From positions 1 to 9,372 of the forward strand of contig PXSV01000167.1 in assembly GCA_003022685.1 (NCBI GenBank): DNA of 9,372 bases, given 5' to 3'. Below, piece by piece: positions 1-5,490 of this stretch. The notes under the pieces were generated by a model. It had not been told where the DNA came from, did not search any database, and saw only the letters and a list, made by a program, of their open reading frames with translations. The DNA comes from Halobacteriales archaeon SW_9_67_24. Its GTDB lineage: Archaea > Halobacteriota > Halobacteria > Halobacteriales > Halococcaceae. Positions within the stretch are counted from its first letter, which is position 1. Each line of letters starts with the position of its first letter. A program made the position numbers and the translations under genes.

Positions 1-2
1 CC

Positions 3-860
3 GTCGGTACCGAAGACCTTCGGGATGCCTACGATCTGCTACTCGTGTCGACGGACGGGTTTGAGCGGGTGACCGAGGACACGCTTGCGGAAGCTGTCGA
101 GGAAGATCGGAACGTAGTAATGGAAGTCTTGCGGCTGGCAGCGAGCTTCCATAGCATGGACTCGTGGTCGACACTCCTCACCGACGAACTCCCATTGGAG
201 ACCAAATCGAAGCCAGCAGTTTTCAACGAGGTACAACGTCGGATCACCGACGAGGAGTTCAGAACGCTGTTCTACGATTTTGCGACGGACTTGCTTGGTG
301 ACGATCTCAGGGGGGACCGAACTGAACACTCACACTGGGATGTCGTCAAGGCGCGGTACATGGTCGGAAAAGGATCCGCGCTCCGGGGTCAAGCCTCCGG
401 AGACTGGCTGGAGGACAAGATTCGAGATGATGTTTTGGAAACCCTCGGCTTGGTTGAAGACGAACACTTCGTTCACGTGAGCGGGAGAGCCGAGGTGACT
501 GTTGACGACGAGACGTACACGTTCGCCAAGGGGCCTGACTACGTGATACCCGATCTCGACGATGCACGAGTCCTCATTGAGGCGAAAGCGTACGTGAGTT
601 CGACTGGGAGCAAACAAACCGACGTGCTCGGCGACATTACAAAACTGGAGCCCATCGCCGAGAAGGGCGTCCCGCTGTTCATGGTGCTGGACGGCCCGAT
701 GTGGCGTCGGCGCGTCTCGGATCTACAGGAGATCTTTGCAAAGCGCGACCAGGGCATTGTCGACGGCGTGCATCAGGTCAAAACGCTCCCGATGCTACAA
801 AGCGAACTCTACGAGCACCTGTCCGCTCTCGACCTCGATCTCCCGCTGCAAGAGCCGTAG
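3..860 (+). CDS. Type II restriction endonuclease-like protein, PD-(D/E)xK fold (5' partial)
   Basis: Probable DNA-cleaving partner of the methyltransferase that converges on it. The frame is open to the left edge, so the true start is probably outside the window; the first internal start is GTG at 45, and codons 3-44 before it already look coding. Numbered from that GTG, a PD-(D/E)xK nuclease core is visible: Pro164-Asp165, then a beta-strand-like VLIEAK with Glu179 and Lys181, the expected metal-binding and catalytic residues. The N-terminal ~120 residues are acidic and mostly helical in character, and I do not recognise a domain there. The last ~60 residues contain hydrophobic VPLFMVLDG, a typical core strand. 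The stop at 858-860 lies 7 bases from the methyltransferase stop, a tail-to-tail layout common in restriction-modification loci. The fold call follows from the motif plus the neighbour. I cannot name the recognition site or family. Another PD-(D/E)xK nuclease role remains possible. Confidence 0.72.
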   Translation, partial: VGTEDLRDAYDLLLVSTDGFERVTEDTLAEAVEEDRNVVMEVLRLAASFHSMDSWSTLLTDELPLETKSKPAVFNEVQRRITDEEFRTLFYDFATDLLGDDLRGDRTEHSHWDVVKARYMVGKGSALRGQASGDWLEDKIRDDVLETLGLVEDEHFVHVSGRAEVTVDDETYTFAKGPDYVIPDLDDARVLIEAKAYVSSTGSKQTDVLGDITKLEPIAEKGVPLFMVLDGPMWRRRVSDLQEIFAKRDQGIVDGVHQVKTLPMLQSELYEHLSALDLDLPLQEP

Positions 861-867
861 TGGCTGT

Positions 868-1770
868 TTAGAGTTGGGTGGCTTCGCTTTCGTCCGGACT
901 CTCCCCTTCGTCGCCATCCAGCGTCATCTGGCTCATCCCTGGCGTCGCGTCGTCACGATGGACGAACTCGTAGTTGGCTTCCATCCCGACCGACCCGAGC
1001 GTGGTCTGGTCCGGATCGAGACGGGTCTTGATGATGGGTTCGAGTTCGTCGTCGATCTCGTAGCAGACGCTGTTCCGGCCGGTCCGTGCTGCGGCGAGGG
1101 CGGTCGTACAGCTCCCTCCGAACGGATCGATCACCGTCTCGTCCTTGTACGAGTAGAGTTCGATCGCCCGCTTCGGGATTTCGAGCGGGAAGACTGCGTG
1201 GTGGCCCTCGAACTTCTCCGTCTCGGATTCGATCCGCCACCACTGCTGCATGTACTTCTTCCAGGTAGCCTTGTCGAGCTGACTCGCCTCGCGTTCCTCC
1301 CGCGTTTTGCTCGGACGCTTGCCCGGTTTGCGGAGAACGAAGACGTACTCGTAGTAGTTGTTGAAGAACATCGAAGGCGGATACGGGTACGTACCAAGCA
1401 ACGGTCCACCGAAGTTGCGGGTGAATCCCTTGTCCCAGATGATCTGGTCGAACTGGCGAAACCCGGCGTCACGCGCCCGCTGAAACGTGTCGATAGCGAG
1501 CGGCGCTTTGTGGAGTTTGTCGTCCTCGTGGAGATACTTCGTGTAGATGTCGCCCACGTTGAGAACGAACTTTCCGTCCGGGATCAGCGCCCGGTACAGT
1601 TCCTCGAAGACGTTTTCACACAGATCGAGGTGGTTGTAGTACTCGAAGTCCTGGCCTTCCTCCATCTTCGTCGTCACGTAGGGGGGCGACGTCACGGCCA
1701 TGTGGACACTCTCGTCTTCGAGTTCGCTCATGTCCTGTGAGTCACCGAAGACGATTTGATGGTCGGTCAT
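868..1770 (-). CDS. DNA methyltransferase, beta class (N4-cytosine or N6-adenine), TSPPY type
   Basis: Transfers a methyl group from S-adenosylmethionine to an exocyclic amino group of a DNA base, presumably protecting host DNA from the convergent endonuclease. In the 300 residues, catalytic motif IV TSPPY is at 27-31. The motif-X-like segment FPLEIPKRAIELYS is at 194-207, followed by the SAM-binding motif I DPFGGSCTT at 215-223 and an acidic strand end, CYEID, at 236-240. The order IV, then X and I is the beta class. SPPY favours N4-methylcytosine, but N6-adenine enzymes can share it. The segment between ~115 and ~190 is probably the target recognition region. Motif I has Cys221 where most relatives have Gly (GSGTT). 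The acidic tail from ~255 (DGDEGESPDESE) is a halophilic extension. The ATG overlaps the stop of the upstream 49-codon RHH gene (ATGA), implying translational coupling. It does not look like the SPPYPMIEMW-type CTAG methylase (Zim) I know from haloarchaea. Confidence 0.9.
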   Translation of the reverse strand: MTDHQIVFGDSQDMSELEDESVHMAVTSPPYVTTKMEEGQDFEYYNHLDLCENVFEELYRALIPDGKFVLNVGDIYTKYLHEDDKLHKAPLAIDTFQRARDAGFRQFDQIIWDKGFTRNFGGPLLGTYPYPPSMFFNNYYEYVFVLRKPGKRPSKTREEREASQLDKATWKKYMQQWWRIESETEKFEGHHAVFPLEIPKRAIELYSYKDETVIDPFGGSCTTALAAARTGRNSVCYEIDDELEPIIKTRLDPDQTTLGSVGMEANYEFVHRDDATPGMSQMTLDGDEGESPDESEATQL

Positions 1771-1916
1771 CGTTCACTCGTCCCGTCGTCCATCTTCTCT
1801 ACACGGTCGAGTAGTTCTCGTAGAACATCGTCGTACGACATCCCCATCTCGCCGTACTGCTTCAAACGATCCTTCGTGTCTGACGCAACACGAATCGTCG
1901 TGTGGTCGTCGCTCAT
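1767..1916 (-). CDS. Small ribbon-helix-helix protein (VapB/DUF7557-like), candidate controller of the restriction-modification cassette
   Basis: This is a 49-residue protein. The N-terminal strand HTTIRVASDTKDRLKQYG (residues 5-22) has the alternating pattern of an RHH DNA-binding strand followed by helix 1. MSYDDVLRELLDRVEKM (26-42) is the second helix; SYDDVLRELL is typical of haloarchaeal VapB-like antitoxins. Such proteins dimerise and bind short palindromes, usually repressing their own promoter. The gene starts at ATG 1914-1916. On the minus strand a GGAGG (1923-1927 on the plus strand) lies six bases upstream, and the promoter is embedded in two palindromes at 1939-1971. Its TGA overlaps the methyltransferase ATG by 4 bases, so the two are co-transcribed and probably coupled. 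No VapC-like toxin follows; the partner is the methyltransferase. The RHH fold is inferred from pattern and the control role from position. It could instead be a leftover antitoxin. Confidence 0.75.
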   Translation of the reverse strand: MSDDHTTIRVASDTKDRLKQYGEMGMSYDDVLRELLDRVEKMDDGTSER

Positions 1917-1938
1917 CTCTCGCCTCCAAGAGCGATGG

Positions 1939-1971
1939 GTATAAAATATATACGATGTATATTCTCTATAC
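1939..1971 (-). promoter_or_regulatory. Promoter of the RHH-methyltransferase operon inside a tandem palindromic operator
   Basis: Two perfect inverted repeats of the form GTATA-N5-TATAC are seen directly: GTATAAAATATATAC at 1939-1953 and GTATATTCTCTATAC at 1957-1971, separated by GAT. The four half-sites therefore start at 1939, 1949, 1957 and 1967. On the minus strand the proximal palindrome contains TATATTTTATA, the best TATA box here, centred about 29 bases from the RHH ATG (a near-leaderless transcript). The distal palindrome is also AT-rich and could serve a transcript long enough to include the GGAGG at 1923-1927. Binding of a small dimeric repressor to either palindrome would block TBP. 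That this repressor is the RHH protein is inference. Confidence 0.7.
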
Positions 1972-2017
1972 GAGCGACGGCCGTTCCCGGCTTTGCCATT
2001 TCCAGGACCGATCGGGG

Positions 2018-2030
2018 TGAACTATTTCAC
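2018..2030 (+). promoter_or_regulatory. TATA-like promoter element of the thiamine diphosphate enzyme gene
   Basis: ACTATTT at 2021-2027 is the only AT-rich hexamer-sized patch near the gene. It is centred about 29 bases before the ATG at 2053, which is the spacing of a leaderless haloarchaeal transcript. It supports 2053 rather than the in-frame ATG at 1993 as the start. It is about 50 bases from the outer palindrome of the divergent RHH operon, so control by that operator is not obvious. Confidence 0.5.
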
Positions 2031-2052
2031 CACGACGCACGAGCGAACGATC

Positions 2053-3747
2053 ATGACTGATCACACCGGTGCGGACCTGTTCGTGGAGTCACTCGCCGAG
2101 TACGGTGTGACTCACGTCTTCGGGAACCCCGGAACGACGGAACTCCCCGTGGTCCACGCGATCGCCGACAGCGAGATCGAGTATGTTCTCGGACTACACG
2201 AGGACATCGCAGTGGGGATGGCAGGCGGCTACGCCCAGACCCGCCGGTATCACGCCCACCACGACGATGGGGTTCTCCCGCTGGGAGTGGCGAACCTCCA
2301 CACCACGCCTGGTCTCGCCCATGGGATCGGGAACCTCTACGCAGCGAAGGTCGCCGGCGCGCCGCTGCTCGTGACCGCCGGGAACCATAGTACGGATTTC
2401 CGCCACGAGGAGCCGATCCTCTCGGGCGACCTCCTCAGGCTGACCCGCCAGTTCTGCAAGCAGAGTCACGAGGTGCTCGACGTGAGTGCGGTGCCGACGA
2501 TGGTCCGCAGAGCGGTCCGCACCGCGCTGACGCCGCCGACCGGTCCCGTGTTCCTGGGGCTACCGCTCGGCACGATGCTCGCCGAGACCGATGCCGACCC
2601 CGAACGCCTCGGCCCGATCCCGACGGCTGGCGGCGGCGACGCCGCGGCGATCGAGCGCGCGGCCGACCTGCTCGTCGAGGCCGATGCGCCAGTGTTGGTG
2701 GTCGGGGATCCCGTCGCTCGCGCTGGGGCGGACGCGGTCGCGGCCGCGGTCGACCTCGCGGAGGCCGCCGGCACGCGGGTCCACGGCGAGATCCTGTCCT
2801 GTGAGGTCGACTTCCCGATGGATCACGACCAGTGGGTCTCGCCGATCCCGCCGGACGAGGACCTCGCGCGAACGCTGCTCGACGCCGACACCGTGGTGTT
2901 CGCGGGCTGTTCGACCAACACCACGCTGACGCGCCACGAGCGCGCCCTGGTGAGCGACGACACGACCTGCATCCACCTGAGCGATGCCGTCCGCGAGATC
3001 GGCAAGAACCAGCCCGCCGACGCCGCGGTGATCGGCGATCCGGGCGTCGTGTTGGGCGAACTCGCCGCGAGGCTCCGCGACCGCCTCGACGAGGGGGCGC
3101 GCGAGGAGCGCCTCGATCGGGTCGCGTCGGTGAAGGAGATGGTCGGCGCGCAGATGGCGGCGATGGGCAAGGGTGAGGAGGACGACGGCGACGATTCCCG
3201 GGCCTCGAAAGCCGAACTCGTCGACGCACTCTACGAAACTGCACCCGAGGCGTTCATTGTCGACGAGGGCGTGACCGCGAAGTACGCAATGCTCACGCGA
3301 TGGCCGCTCCAGCCGGAGCAGTACATCTCGAACAAGGGCGGCGGCCTCGGCTACGGCCTCCCGGCGACGGTCGGCGCGGCGTTCGCCGAGAGCCAGCGCG
3401 ACGACCCGCGCGATGTCCTCGGGTTCGTCGGCGACGGCTCGTACCTCTACTACCCACATAGCCTCTACACCGCCGCGCGCCACGACCTCGATTGCACGGT
3501 CGTGATCCCCGACAACCGCAACTACCGCATTCTGAAGGACAACACCCTCGACCTGTTCGGCGGGACCGAGGACGACTACGACTGGGTGGGGATGGAGTTC
3601 GACCCACCCGTCGACATCCCGACGAACGCCGCAAGCCACGGCGCGCGCGGCGAACTGGTCGAGTCGCCCGACGAAATCGCGCCCGGGGTCGAGGCCGCCC
3701 TGGCGAGGGAGGGCCCGGACGTGCTCGACGTCCTGGTTCACGACTGA
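2053..3747 (+). CDS. Thiamine diphosphate-dependent enzyme, benzoylformate decarboxylase / acetolactate synthase-like
   Basis: A 564-residue cytosolic enzyme of the 2-ketoacid decarboxylase/acetolactate synthase superfamily. The N-terminal PYR domain carries FGNPGTTELP (23-32), which matches the FGNPGSNELP of benzoylformate decarboxylase (BFD), and Glu50 in LHEDIAVGMAGGYAQ, the glutamate that activates the cofactor. ANLHTTPG places His83 at the BFD active-site His70 position. A middle domain follows at roughly 200-350. The C-terminal PP domain has GDGS at 460-463 and, 25 residues on, DNRNY (487-491), the Mg-diphosphate motif. The closest activity by motif is decarboxylation of an aryl or branched 2-ketoacid such as benzoylformate, but the substrate is unproven. 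Relative to BFD there are ~8 extra residues (HHDDGVLP region, 69-76) just before the active-site His loop. I chose the start at 2053 because the N-terminal motif spacing matches the family and a TATA-like element sits 29 bases upstream; the ATG at 1993 would add 20 residues of no family character. Confidence 0.87.
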   Translation: MTDHTGADLFVESLAEYGVTHVFGNPGTTELPVVHAIADSEIEYVLGLHEDIAVGMAGGYAQTRRYHAHHDDGVLPLGVANLHTTPGLAHGIGNLYAAKVAGAPLLVTAGNHSTDFRHEEPILSGDLLRLTRQFCKQSHEVLDVSAVPTMVRRAVRTALTPPTGPVFLGLPLGTMLAETDADPERLGPIPTAGGGDAAAIERAADLLVEADAPVLVVGDPVARAGADAVAAAVDLAEAAGTRVHGEILSCEVDFPMDHDQWVSPIPPDEDLARTLLDADTVVFAGCSTNTTLTRHERALVSDDTTCIHLSDAVREIGKNQPADAAVIGDPGVVLGELAARLRDRLDEGAREERLDRVASVKEMVGAQMAAMGKGEEDDGDDSRASKAELVDALYETAPEAFIVDEGVTAKYAMLTRWPLQPEQYISNKGGGLGYGLPATVGAAFAESQRDDPRDVLGFVGDGSYLYYPHSLYTAARHDLDCTVVIPDNRNYRILKDNTLDLFGGTEDDYDWVGMEFDPPVDIPTNAASHGARGELVESPDEIAPGVEAALAREGPDVLDVLVHD

Positions 3748-3833
3748 TCGGAACTGCGTCCACTATCGGTGGGGCGTGCCACGAAATCCCACGATACGAG
3801 TGTCCTCAACGAGCATGAGCCGAGTCGTTCGCT

Positions 3834-3852
3834 CGTCGTTTTATCAGATTTA
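3834..3852 (+). terminator. Possible T-rich terminator after the thiamine diphosphate enzyme gene
   Basis: The 107 bases between the enzyme stop and the stop of the convergent membrane-protein gene hold no gene. Near their end is a short T-rich run (CGTCGTTTTATCAGATTT), the kind of oligo-T stretch that ends archaeal transcripts. There is no strong hairpin. The call is weak and rests on base composition and position only. Confidence 0.25.
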
Positions 3853-3854
3853 TG

Positions 3855-4427
3855 TCAGTATCCCGCCGGACCGAGATTGGCGCGCTCCTGCTGGATCGCC
3901 TCGATCACTATCATACTGTCGGACAGAACTGTCTCGGAAACGAAGCTGGAATATCCAGTTGCGGTCCAGCGTCTTCGGCCGTTCGATATTCGCGTATTTC
4001 TGTCCGACAGTATCAGAACGCCGACGACGCCGACGGCGATCGGGACGAACGAACCCGGGTTCGTCCAGTCGATGGCTCTCCGGGAGTCGAACTGGTGGTA
4101 GACGTCGCCACGCCTGACGAACGCCGGCAGCGACCTGCCGCCGTCCTCGAAGTCGAACGTCCGCCCGTCGACGGCGCTGTCGACGATCCGCTGTTTCTCC
4201 GCCGGCAACTGGCCGTACGGACTCGTCCGTAGCTCCTGCTCGAAGGAGACCTCCCCGACCTGTCCTTCGTAACTGAAGTGATAGTCGTCGTCGACCATCA
4301 CGAGCCACGCCGGAACGCTCCCGAGAAGCACCACGATCCCCAAAAACACAGCAGGAAGCGGAGCGTCACGCTCTCCTGCAGGCGCGAGCTCGGTATCATC
4401 GTTCGAACCATGCTCGATGAACCTCAC
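3855..4427 (-). CDS. Small two-helix membrane protein with an in-frame MITE-encoded C-terminal segment
   Basis: A 190-residue protein of unknown function. An acidic head (1-21) precedes a transmembrane helix at ~24-45 (PAVFLGIVVLLGSVPAWLVM). A ~75-residue extracytoplasmic domain follows, with YGQLPAEKQRIVDSAVDG (71-88), a pattern found in small haloarchaeal membrane proteins of the DUF7979 kind (from memory, uncertain). A second helix follows at ~124-139. Residues 140-173 are encoded by the inserted element at 3914-4012 plus one target repeat. Their codons lack the usual G/C third-position bias, while the last 17 residues (VIEAIQQERANLGPAGY) regain it. Removing 102 bases restores a continuous 156-residue frame. 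The start is GTG at 4427. The AT-rich patch at 4435-4444 is too close to serve this gene well, so the start is uncertain. The gene is divergent from the lipoprotein gene, with 45 bases between starts. Confidence 0.62.
   Translation of the reverse strand: MRFIEHGSNDDTELAPAGERDAPLPAVFLGIVVLLGSVPAWLVMVDDDYHFSYEGQVGEVSFEQELRTSPYGQLPAEKQRIVDSAVDGRTFDFEDGGRSLPAFVRRGDVYHQFDSRRAIDWTNPGSFVPIAVGVVGVLILSDRNTRISNGRRRWTATGYSSFVSETVLSDSMIVIEAIQQERANLGPAGY
3914..4012. mobile_element. MITE-like element, 99 bp, with 15 bp perfect terminal inverted repeats
   Basis: The ends are TACTGTCGGACAGAA (3914-3928) and its exact reverse complement TTCTGTCCGACAGTA (3998-4012). Each end contains the small palindrome CTGTC-N-GACAG. 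An internal hairpin CTGGA-ATA-TCCAG lies at 3946-3958. The element is flanked by TCA (3911-3913 and 4013-4015), and TATCA recurs at 3909-3913 and 4011-4015. The interior is AT-richer than its surroundings and too short to encode a transposase, so movement would depend on a full-length relative elsewhere. The alternative reading, TA target duplication with 13 bp ends at 3916-3928 and 3998-4010 (IS630/Tc1-like), cannot be excluded, but it would make the pre-insertion gene stop at once. Confidence 0.7.
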
Positions 4428-4430
4428 AGA

Positions 4431-4446
4431 CCCACAAATACTTTCG
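4431..4446 (+). promoter_or_regulatory. Promoter of the lipoprotein gene
   Basis: CACAAATACTTT (4433-4444) is a typical haloarchaeal BRE/TATA-type block, centred about 34 bases before the ATG at 4473. Transcription would start about 8 bases before the ATG. It lies in the 45-base divergent gap and suits the rightward gene better than the leftward one. Confidence 0.5.
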
Positions 4447-4472
4447 GCGAGTACACAGTAACCATCACTGCC

Positions 4473-5474
4473 ATGTCACTCGGCCCTCCGGTGGAGCGCT
4501 CGACCGTCGCCGTTCTCGTGCTCGTGCTGGCGGTGGTGCTCGCCGGCTGCGGAATGCCGTTCACCGGCGGCGACGGCGGGACCACTTCACCGTCGGTCAC
4601 GCCCGCACCGGTCCCGACCGACGAACCGACGCCGACGCCGGTCCCACAGCTCGCGCCTGGACTCGACGGCACCGGCGTCACCGATCCGTTCGCGCTCGCC
4701 GAAGCGCATGCATCCGTCCTCGACGGAACCGCCTACACCGCCCGGACGAACGTGACGGTACGGTACGCGAACGGGTCGATCTACACGCAGCGATCGAGCG
4801 ACTCACAGCTCGCAGCGAACCGAACCCGATACTACGTGGTGAACGAGGTCGCCGGCGCACGGATCGGCGGCGGACAGGCTGGCACGTCGCTCTACTCGGA
4901 CGGCGAGCGCGTCTTCGTTGCACGAACCTCGGCGGGACGGACGACCTATCGGATAGCCCGTGGCGTCGATCGGGAGCCGGCTCCACCCGGCGAGCTGCTC
5001 TCGGGCGACGAAGCCGGTGACGAACGGATCTACAGCCTGTTCACGGCAGTCGAGACGCGCGTTGCCGACGAGACGTCCCGGAACGGAACGACGCGCTACC
5101 GGATCGTTGGCGCGAACGTAACGGGGGAAGCCGACCCCGGCAGTCGGTACGGGGACCCGCGAAACGTCACGGCCCACGCAACGATCGACTCGCGGGGGCT
5201 CGTCAACGAGTACCGCCTGCGCTACGAGGGGGCCGTAGACGGGGCGAACGTCACCGTCGTCCGACGGGCCCGATACATCGACGTGGGCTCGACGACCGTC
5301 GAGCGCCCGCCGTGGTACGAGGCCGCCATCCGGAACGTCACCACGGCCACTCCGGACGCGACCGGGGCACGGAGCACTGCCGCACCGCCGACCACCGCGA
5401 CGACAGCCGGTGCCTCCGGCCCGTCCGCGGACGCGCCAGCGACCGCGACGACCGACCCCACAGCGGCCGAGTAG
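4473..5474 (+). CDS. Secreted haloarchaeal lipoprotein (DUF7537-like)
   Basis: A 333-residue exported lipoprotein anchored on the outer face of the membrane. The signal segment runs from ~7 to 25 and ends in the lipobox LAGC (23-26), so Cys26 would be lipidated. A Pro/Thr-rich spacer follows (TPAPVPTDEPTPTPVPQ). The folded domain opens with GVTDPFALAEAHASVLDGTAYTAR, the opening of haloarchaeal lipoproteins annotated DUF7537 (family name from memory). It carries eight N-x-S/T sequons (NVT, NGS, NRT, NGT and four further NVT), so heavy N-glycosylation is likely. The last ~45 residues are almost only Thr, Ala, Pro and Ser, a mucin-like stalk. The start at 4473 is set by the signal peptide; longer in-frame upstream reading is non-coding in character and antisense to the membrane protein gene. 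It converges with the flavoprotein gene, with 16 bases between stops. No substrate can be inferred. Confidence 0.85.
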   Translation: MSLGPPVERSTVAVLVLVLAVVLAGCGMPFTGGDGGTTSPSVTPAPVPTDEPTPTPVPQLAPGLDGTGVTDPFALAEAHASVLDGTAYTARTNVTVRYANGSIYTQRSSDSQLAANRTRYYVVNEVAGARIGGGQAGTSLYSDGERVFVARTSAGRTTYRIARGVDREPAPPGELLSGDEAGDERIYSLFTAVETRVADETSRNGTTRYRIVGANVTGEADPGSRYGDPRNVTAHATIDSRGLVNEYRLRYEGAVDGANVTVVRRARYIDVGSTTVERPPWYEAAIRNVTTATPDATGARSTAAPPTTATTAGASGPSADAPATATTDPTAAE

Positions 5475-5490
5475 CCCGCCGAACCGGCGA

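Noticed and set aside
45..47. GTG at 45 as the true start of the endonuclease gene
   Set aside because: The frame stays open to base 3 with coding-like codons (EDLRDAYDLLL) and no TATA or ribosome site precedes the GTG, so the gene more likely begins outside the window.
736..1740. Long plus-strand open frame across the methyltransferase gene
   Set aside because: It is the antisense shadow of a gene with clear TSPPY and DPFGGSCTT motifs; the plus reading has no recognisable domain.
868..1770. Identification of the methyltransferase as the haloarchaeal CTAG methylase Zim
   Set aside because: The residues after SPPY (VTTKMEEG) differ from the SPPYPMIEMW pattern I associate with Zim, so no symbol was given even though CTAG is absent from the window.
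1767..1916. Antitoxin of a VapBC toxin-antitoxin pair
   Set aside because: No PIN-domain toxin gene follows or precedes; the coupled downstream gene is the methyltransferase.
1993..2052. Longer start of the thiamine diphosphate enzyme at ATG 1993
   Set aside because: The extra 20 residues have no family character, and the TATA-like element at 2021-2027 would lie inside the coding region.
2560..3741. Long minus-strand open frame across the thiamine diphosphate enzyme
   Set aside because: Antisense frames stay open in high-GC haloarchaeal genes; this one has no domain and opposes a gene with intact cofactor motifs.
3914..4012. TA target duplication (IS630/Tc1-like) for the MITE-like element
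   Set aside because: TA does flank 13 bp ends, but removing 97 bases would end the gene immediately after the second helix, leaving the codon-biased 17-residue tail unexplained. The 102-base model keeps the frame. Not fully excluded.
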